A stretch of 64,000 nt of DNA from assembly GCF_020379485.1 (NCBI RefSeq), contig NC_063449.1:35275473-35339472 (forward strand), given 5' to 3'. Positions 60,241 through 64,000 of this stretch are shown piece after piece. Positions within the stretch are counted from its first letter, which is position 1. Each line of letters begins with the position of its first letter. The translations under genes were made by a program, and so were the position numbers. The stretch comes from Brassica napus. Its lineage: Eukaryota; Streptophyta; Magnoliopsida; Brassicales; Brassicaceae. The notes beneath the pieces are model-generated. The model ran no database searches and was not told the origin of the DNA. It was given only the letters and a program-made list of their open reading frames with translations.

Positions 60241-61361
60241 TTACCCCGCCCTCCTAAAGTGAGCTTGTCCTCAAGCTCCATCGTCGTCTCCTCATCATCA
60301 TCATCGTCATCTACATCTGCGCCTTCCATGAGCAACAATTGGGAAGTGCGACATATGTGCCCTGGTGTATACCTTTCATCACAGCTGAAACATAGACCAA
60401 AACTACGCTTACGTTTCATCTCATCCCAATTCAACCTCTTCGGTGCCGGCGAAGGTTGGTCACAAGCTGGAGAGAGTCCATTCTGGTTTGTAGCGGAGGT
60501 GGCGTTGTGGTTGGAGAAGGATCTTCTTTGACTTTGGCGCTGTAATTGATCATCACGTAAACGCGTTAAGTTGATTACGGATTTCAGGGTGTCAGGAGAA
60601 AACATGCGAATGTGGTCTGCGATTGAAGCGTGTAAGGCACCTAAGTAGGAACCTACTAGTGCTTTCTCAGACCAGTTGTCAACCTTGTTCATCAATCTCT
60701 CAAAGTCACGTTGGTACTCACGCAAAGTACCAGTTTGTTTGATTTTGGAAAGAGCCTCATGAAAGTTCTCTCCTTCAGTTGGACCAAAGCGGTTCCAGAG
60801 CTCCTTCTGAAACGTCTCCCATGGTGCATTGTTTGGGTCAATGCCGAGAGCCTTAGAAGTGGCCAACCACCACTCATTGGCCTCCTCAGTAAGATGATAG
60901 GATGCAAAACTGACTTGTTGGGCTCGTGGCACACCTTGATATGCAAAATATTGTTTGGCCTTACTGAGCCATTCAGTCGGATCACCTCCATTGAAGCGTG
61001 GAAAGTTCAGTTTGATGTGTCGTAATGGTTGTGGAAGATTGAGTGGTGGGTATTGAGGTGGATGCAACGGTGCGTTGTTTTCTGTTTGTGGATTAGGGGG
61101 AGGTGGTGGGTTATGTTCTGGTTGTGGGTTCAGTGGGGGCAAAGGGATGGGAATTTGGTGGACTGCACGAGTACTGGATTCGCCGCTGCCGTTTTGAGCA
61201 AGAAGCTCGAGTATGCGCGCCATAGACGTCTCGATGGTTTGGTACTTTGAATCCATGCCTTGAAACTTGTCATTCATGCCGACTGAGAGCTTTTGCAGCT
61301 CATCTTGGACAAGTCCTAGTCCTGACTCCAAAGCTTCGAGACGCTGCTTTGTGGTACCCAT
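60180..61361 (-). CDS. Gag protein of the non-autonomous Ty3-type element
   Basis: Intact ORF, 393 residues from the ATG at 61361 (MGTTKQRLEALESGLGLVQD). The frame is open further upstream to 61466, but those codons cross the LTR and primer-binding site. An N-terminal coiled-coil-like segment is followed by a Pro-rich linker and the retrotransposon gag domain (LNFPRFNGGDPTEWLSKAKQ, WETFQKELWNRFGPTEGE, QRDFERLMNKV). A zinc-knuckle-like motif, CFSCDERYTPGHIC, and an acidic Asp run follow. The last ~20 residues are encoded by the 3' LTR, and LGGRGND comes from the polypurine tract. Gag assembles virus-like particles and packages RNA. With no pol, this copy depends on partner elements. Confidence 0.8.
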   Translation of the reverse strand: MGTTKQRLEALESGLGLVQDELQKLSVGMNDKFQGMDSKYQTIETSMARILELLAQNGSGESSTRAVHQIPIPLPPLNPQPEHNPPPPPNPQTENNAPLHPPQYPPLNLPQPLRHIKLNFPRFNGGDPTEWLSKAKQYFAYQGVPRAQQVSFASYHLTEEANEWWLATSKALGIDPNNAPWETFQKELWNRFGPTEGENFHEALSKIKQTGTLREYQRDFERLMNKVDNWSEKALVGSYLGALHASIADHIRMFSPDTLKSVINLTRLRDDQLQRQSQRRSFSNHNATSATNQNGLSPACDQPSPAPKRLNWDEMKRKRSFGLCFSCDERYTPGHICRTSQLLLMEGADVDDDDDDEETTMELEDKLTLGGRGNDGLHNDQRPKVTRKLNPRI

Positions 61362-61444
61362 AGCTGGTGGATCGATTTGGTGAAAGAACACAAGGGAAAA
61401 GATAAAATAAAAACTGGAACCAAGAGCCGAGCTCTGATACTGAT

Positions 61445-61783
61445 TGATAGCTTTGATTGTTGTCAAAGCCTTAAGAACAGAACATCAATAGTTAAAGCTC
61501 GAGACTTTGTTTTTGGGCAATTAATCATTGCCCCTTTTTGGGTTTTTCATTGATATAAATACTGGAGTTCAACTCCTACAACTGGAAGATAAAAGAAACG
61601 TGGAGTACAACTCCTACAAACTTGGAATCACAAAGAAAATGGAAACGTGGATAAACAACCCACTTGCTTATTTGCAGAAAATAGAAACAGAAAAGAAGAC
61701 ATTGTCAAATGACGCAGTCTGATTAAATACGTGGATTGGGCTTACGTGTTACTTTGGGCCTTTGATCATTGTGAAGCCCATCA
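61445..61783 (-). repeat. 5' LTR (right copy) of the gag-only element
   Basis: 339 bp, TGATAGCTTTGATTG ... GAAGCCCATCA. High identity to the left copy suggests a recent insertion. Confidence 0.85.
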
Positions 61784-62007
61784 GAAATCATTCAACCTCT
61801 TCGGTTGTGCTTTTCGGACTTCAAGATCAGCTATTTACCAAGGACAGAAAATGAGATTGCAGATTCGTTAGCTAGGAATGCACGTTCTTTTCATAGATCT
61901 CTATGTTTTATTGGTTGTTCTATTCCGGTCTGTCTCCCTAGACCACCTCAAGTTTGAGTAATAAAATATATGTTGCTGTAAAAAAAAAATATATATATAG
62001 TTTTGTG

Positions 62008-62328
62008 ACAATTATTTACAATATTTGTTTATGAGAATTTTCGGAAAAATTATCTGTCACAATTCTTTAAGATTTCAAAGAATACAATTTACACAAAGTA
62101 AACGTAATAAGTTTATAGAAATTTTCGGTATAATATAATAGATTTTTTATCATGATTATGCTTGTTAATGATATATTTGTTTTCCGTGAGTATGATCCAT
62201 GTTAATTTTGTTTATCAAACAAATATAATTACATGTTGAGATTTTTGTTTATACATTCTCATAAATTATAAAAAGAAAAACTTCCGAAGATAAAAAGTGT
62301 ATATGTAAACAAAGTGACATTTTTCAAC
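62008..62328. other. AT-rich spacer, no feature seen
   Basis: About 320 bp between the LINE's right target duplication and the SINE's left one. Confidence 0.35.
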
Positions 62329-62341
62329 ATTACAAAGTGAC

Positions 62342-62559
62342 TTTTTTTTTTTTTTTTTTTTTTTTGTTAACCGAGGGTCCAGGCCGAGGCCCAGACATCC
62401 CTCGAGGCCCGCAGCAGCCACATCATTTCCACCCCAGAAGTAGCAGGGTGGGCCCGGATGGCCACCTAGTGATTTAACCGTAGTGGGATGCCTTCGAACC
62501 CAGGTCGCTTAGCTCACTGGTGTCTGCCTACCACTAGGCCAACAAGAGGTGGTTAAAAT
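62342..62559 (-). mobile_element. tRNA-derived SINE with 13-bp target duplication
   Basis: Flanked by ATTACAAAGTGAC at 62329-62341 and 62560-62572. On the minus strand it has an A-box-like TGGCCTAGTGGTAG near its start and a B-box GGGTTCGAAGG, the RNA polymerase III internal promoter of a tRNA. A tRNA-unrelated body follows, and a long poly-A tail (the T run at 62342-62365). Length and tail fit a plant SINE. It carries no ORF. Confidence 0.85.
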
Positions 62560-62572
62560 ATTACAAAGTGAC

Positions 62573-64000
62573 ATTTTACTTTCAAAGTCTGCTAAAAAGG
62601 AAAAGAAATCGAGGCAAAGTGACTACCAACCGGTCTTGGTAGCGTTATAAAACACTTTAGACGTTATATCACCTAAATTTAAATTTGAACATTATGCTGA
62701 TCATATGGTGGATATTTTATTTTAAACAAAGAGTATAAACATAAATTTATTAATACATGAACATGTAGCCACAAATGTTACAGTAACAATGAGAATGGCA
62801 TTATTCATAATGAAAAGTCATAATAGTTACATAATATATTAGGGTTATTTTCCAAGAAAAAAACATTGTTGTTATATTTTGGACAATTAAAAATGATATA
62901 GGAATCGTCGTATATGGATGTGTGTGGCTCTGTCTACCATATAGGCAACTTTTTTTTTTGAACATTCATTATAGGTAACTATTTTTGTGGCCATTAGAAT
63001 ATTTTCAACTCAACTCTATATTTTACTATAAAATAGTGGAAACAGAATAATGAAAAAAAACACTATTCTATAAACGAAGTAGTATTTTTATTTTTTGTTC
63101 ATTACTCTAATTTCCAATCAATTATACAGTAAAATATGAAATATGGATGAAGATACCTTTAATACGCTATATAGCATAATGATACAGTTTCTCACTGTAC
63201 AAACTATATATAGGCGGATTTAAAACGTTTTTCAAAGCATTATAGCAGAAAAATAAATTATGGAAAATAGAATATACATATACTATATAATATGAAAAAA
63301 GAAATTTATACAAGTCTTCAGACAATTTGTTATTGTTTTGGAAGTTTATCTACAAAATGAGAATAAATGTTTTAAACGAGTATGTGTAACTTTAACGTAC
63401 AAACAAAGAAAAATAGGACCTTTTAAAAAAAAAAACAAAAAAAAAAAGGCAAAAAAGTTAAAGGAAAACAAAATTATTTATTTAATAATTAGAGCATCAA
63501 CAACAATGAGAACTCACTTGGATAACACACAATTATAACGATTACTAGGGTTTGTTTGCGTTTCGTGCAAACAATTTTACTCTATAAGTTTTTGGTTTAC
63601 ATTTGTATTTAGTTTCAGGTATTTGATTATATATCATGTGTGAATTTTATTTCTTTTGGTTCTGTTTTTAATGTAAAGAGTTCGAATCTCAAAATTGGTG
63701 TGCTTAAAAGAACTACTTAATACGATATTTGAGATTAGTTGAATAAAAAATGTCGTTTCTCATTTTGATGTATGGTATTTCAATTTACCTATTTATTTTA
63801 CATCATATGCTGTCTTTTAATGATATTTGGGATTTTACTTCTTTTACTATTCATGTTTTTGTTGATTTTGATTTCATACCGCATCATTCAGATTTAAAGC
63901 ATATATATTTTACTTTCATTTTGCATAAGTTTTAGGTTGTATCCATGTCCGACTTAACAATAGGAAAGACTCTTGAGCAAAATTATTTTTAGGTCCTACA
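62573..64000. other. Intergenic, no gene supported
   Basis: AT-rich DNA. The short ORFs are low-complexity Lys/Phe/Ile strings. A (GGCAAAAAAG)-like purine run lies at 63420-63475. No element ends were recognised. Confidence 0.4.

Larger units (their letters stand above)
59901..61783 (-). mobile_element. Gag-only non-autonomous Ty3-type LTR element nested in the LINE
   Basis: Two ~340-bp LTRs (59901-60240 and 61445-61783, ending GAAGCCCATCA) enclose only 1.2 kb with a single gag ORF on the minus strand. Beside the right LTR the minus strand reads CAGTATCAGAGCTCGG, close to the initiator-Met tRNA primer-binding site. A purine tract (AGGAGGGCGGGGTAA) abuts the left LTR. The right flank is GAAAT and the left junction is GGAAAGCTTTG, so the target duplication GAAAT appears shortened by a small deletion that also removed the first LTR bases. 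No protease or pol is present. Confidence 0.8.
59753..61995 (+). mobile_element. 5'-truncated LINE (RNase H end only), split by a gag-only LTR element
   Basis: TATAGTTTTGTG at 59741-59752 recurs at 61996-62007, flanking a segment that ends in a poly-A tract (about 61980-61989). This is the structure of a truncated non-LTR insertion. Coding pieces on the plus strand: RFETDCKDLIAMIQEPQAWS up to NFSTELE before the interruption; then, after 61784, DFKISYLPRTENEIADSLAR, NARSFHRSLCFIGCSIPVCL and PRPPQV stop. In-frame stops also occur near 59780-59792. It is dead. Confidence 0.8.

Overview
The window is nuclear DNA of a Brassicaceae plant, most likely a Brassica. The host genes have plant introns and match Arabidopsis chromosome 1 genes in descending order: RPSAa (At1g72370), HRE1/ERF73 (At1g72360), a type I MADS gene like AGL60 (At1g72350), a decayed alanine aminotransferase like ALAAT2 (At1g72330) and, about 30 kb further, bHLH96 (At1g72210). 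These names come from remembered Arabidopsis proteins, not from a search. The genes expected between these markers are missing, as in a fractionated Brassica subgenome, and transposable elements fill the gaps.

Layout. 1-7680: the right part of a Mutator-like element with a MuDR transposase (+) and a convergent, multi-exon Ulp1-protease gene (-), full of short palindromes built on AAGTCGTC/GACGACTT. 7681-10620: intergenic DNA with a CACTA terminus ending at 9072 and a ~406-bp tandem duplication. 10734-12314: RPSA, five exons. 13271-14041: HRE1. 14334-21256: very AT-rich repeats bounded by two outward-facing Helitron 3' ends. 21635-22273: AGL60-like MADS gene with a duplicated start region, then a 213-bp Helitron. 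22996-24168: alanine aminotransferase pseudogene. 25304-25549: a small secreted CLE-like peptide gene. 27073-40348: a Copia element (TSD AAAAA) split by a gag-protease-only Athila-like element (29868-36884, TSD TTCCC). 40682-42191: a solo LTR of a related family (TSD TTAAC). 45155-46974: a CACTA-type element (TSD ATC). 47057-51850: a second CACTA-like element with a third nested inside it (47504-50156). 52176-54078: a Helitron that ends next to the bHLH96 stop codon. 54081-56249: bHLH96, three exons. 57802-59736: a Helitron with an RPA1-like DUF223 fragment. 59753-61995: a 5'-truncated LINE split by a gag-only Ty3 element. 62342-62559: a tRNA-derived SINE with a 13-bp TSD.

Functionally, RPSA is a housekeeping ribosomal gene, HRE1 a hypoxia-responsive ERF-VII factor, AGL60 a reproductive type I MADS gene and bHLH96 a bHLH regulator. 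They share ancestral synteny, not a pathway. The main story is how nested transposons reshaped this block: HRE1 keeps only about 290 bp of proximal upstream DNA, bHLH96 has lost its native 3' flank, and ALAAT2 is dead. I found no prokaryotic-type system, CRISPR array or gene cluster. The most original signals are the palindrome-rich Ulp1 MULE, the CLE-like peptide gene, the Helitron/bHLH96 junction and the duplicated AGL60 start region.
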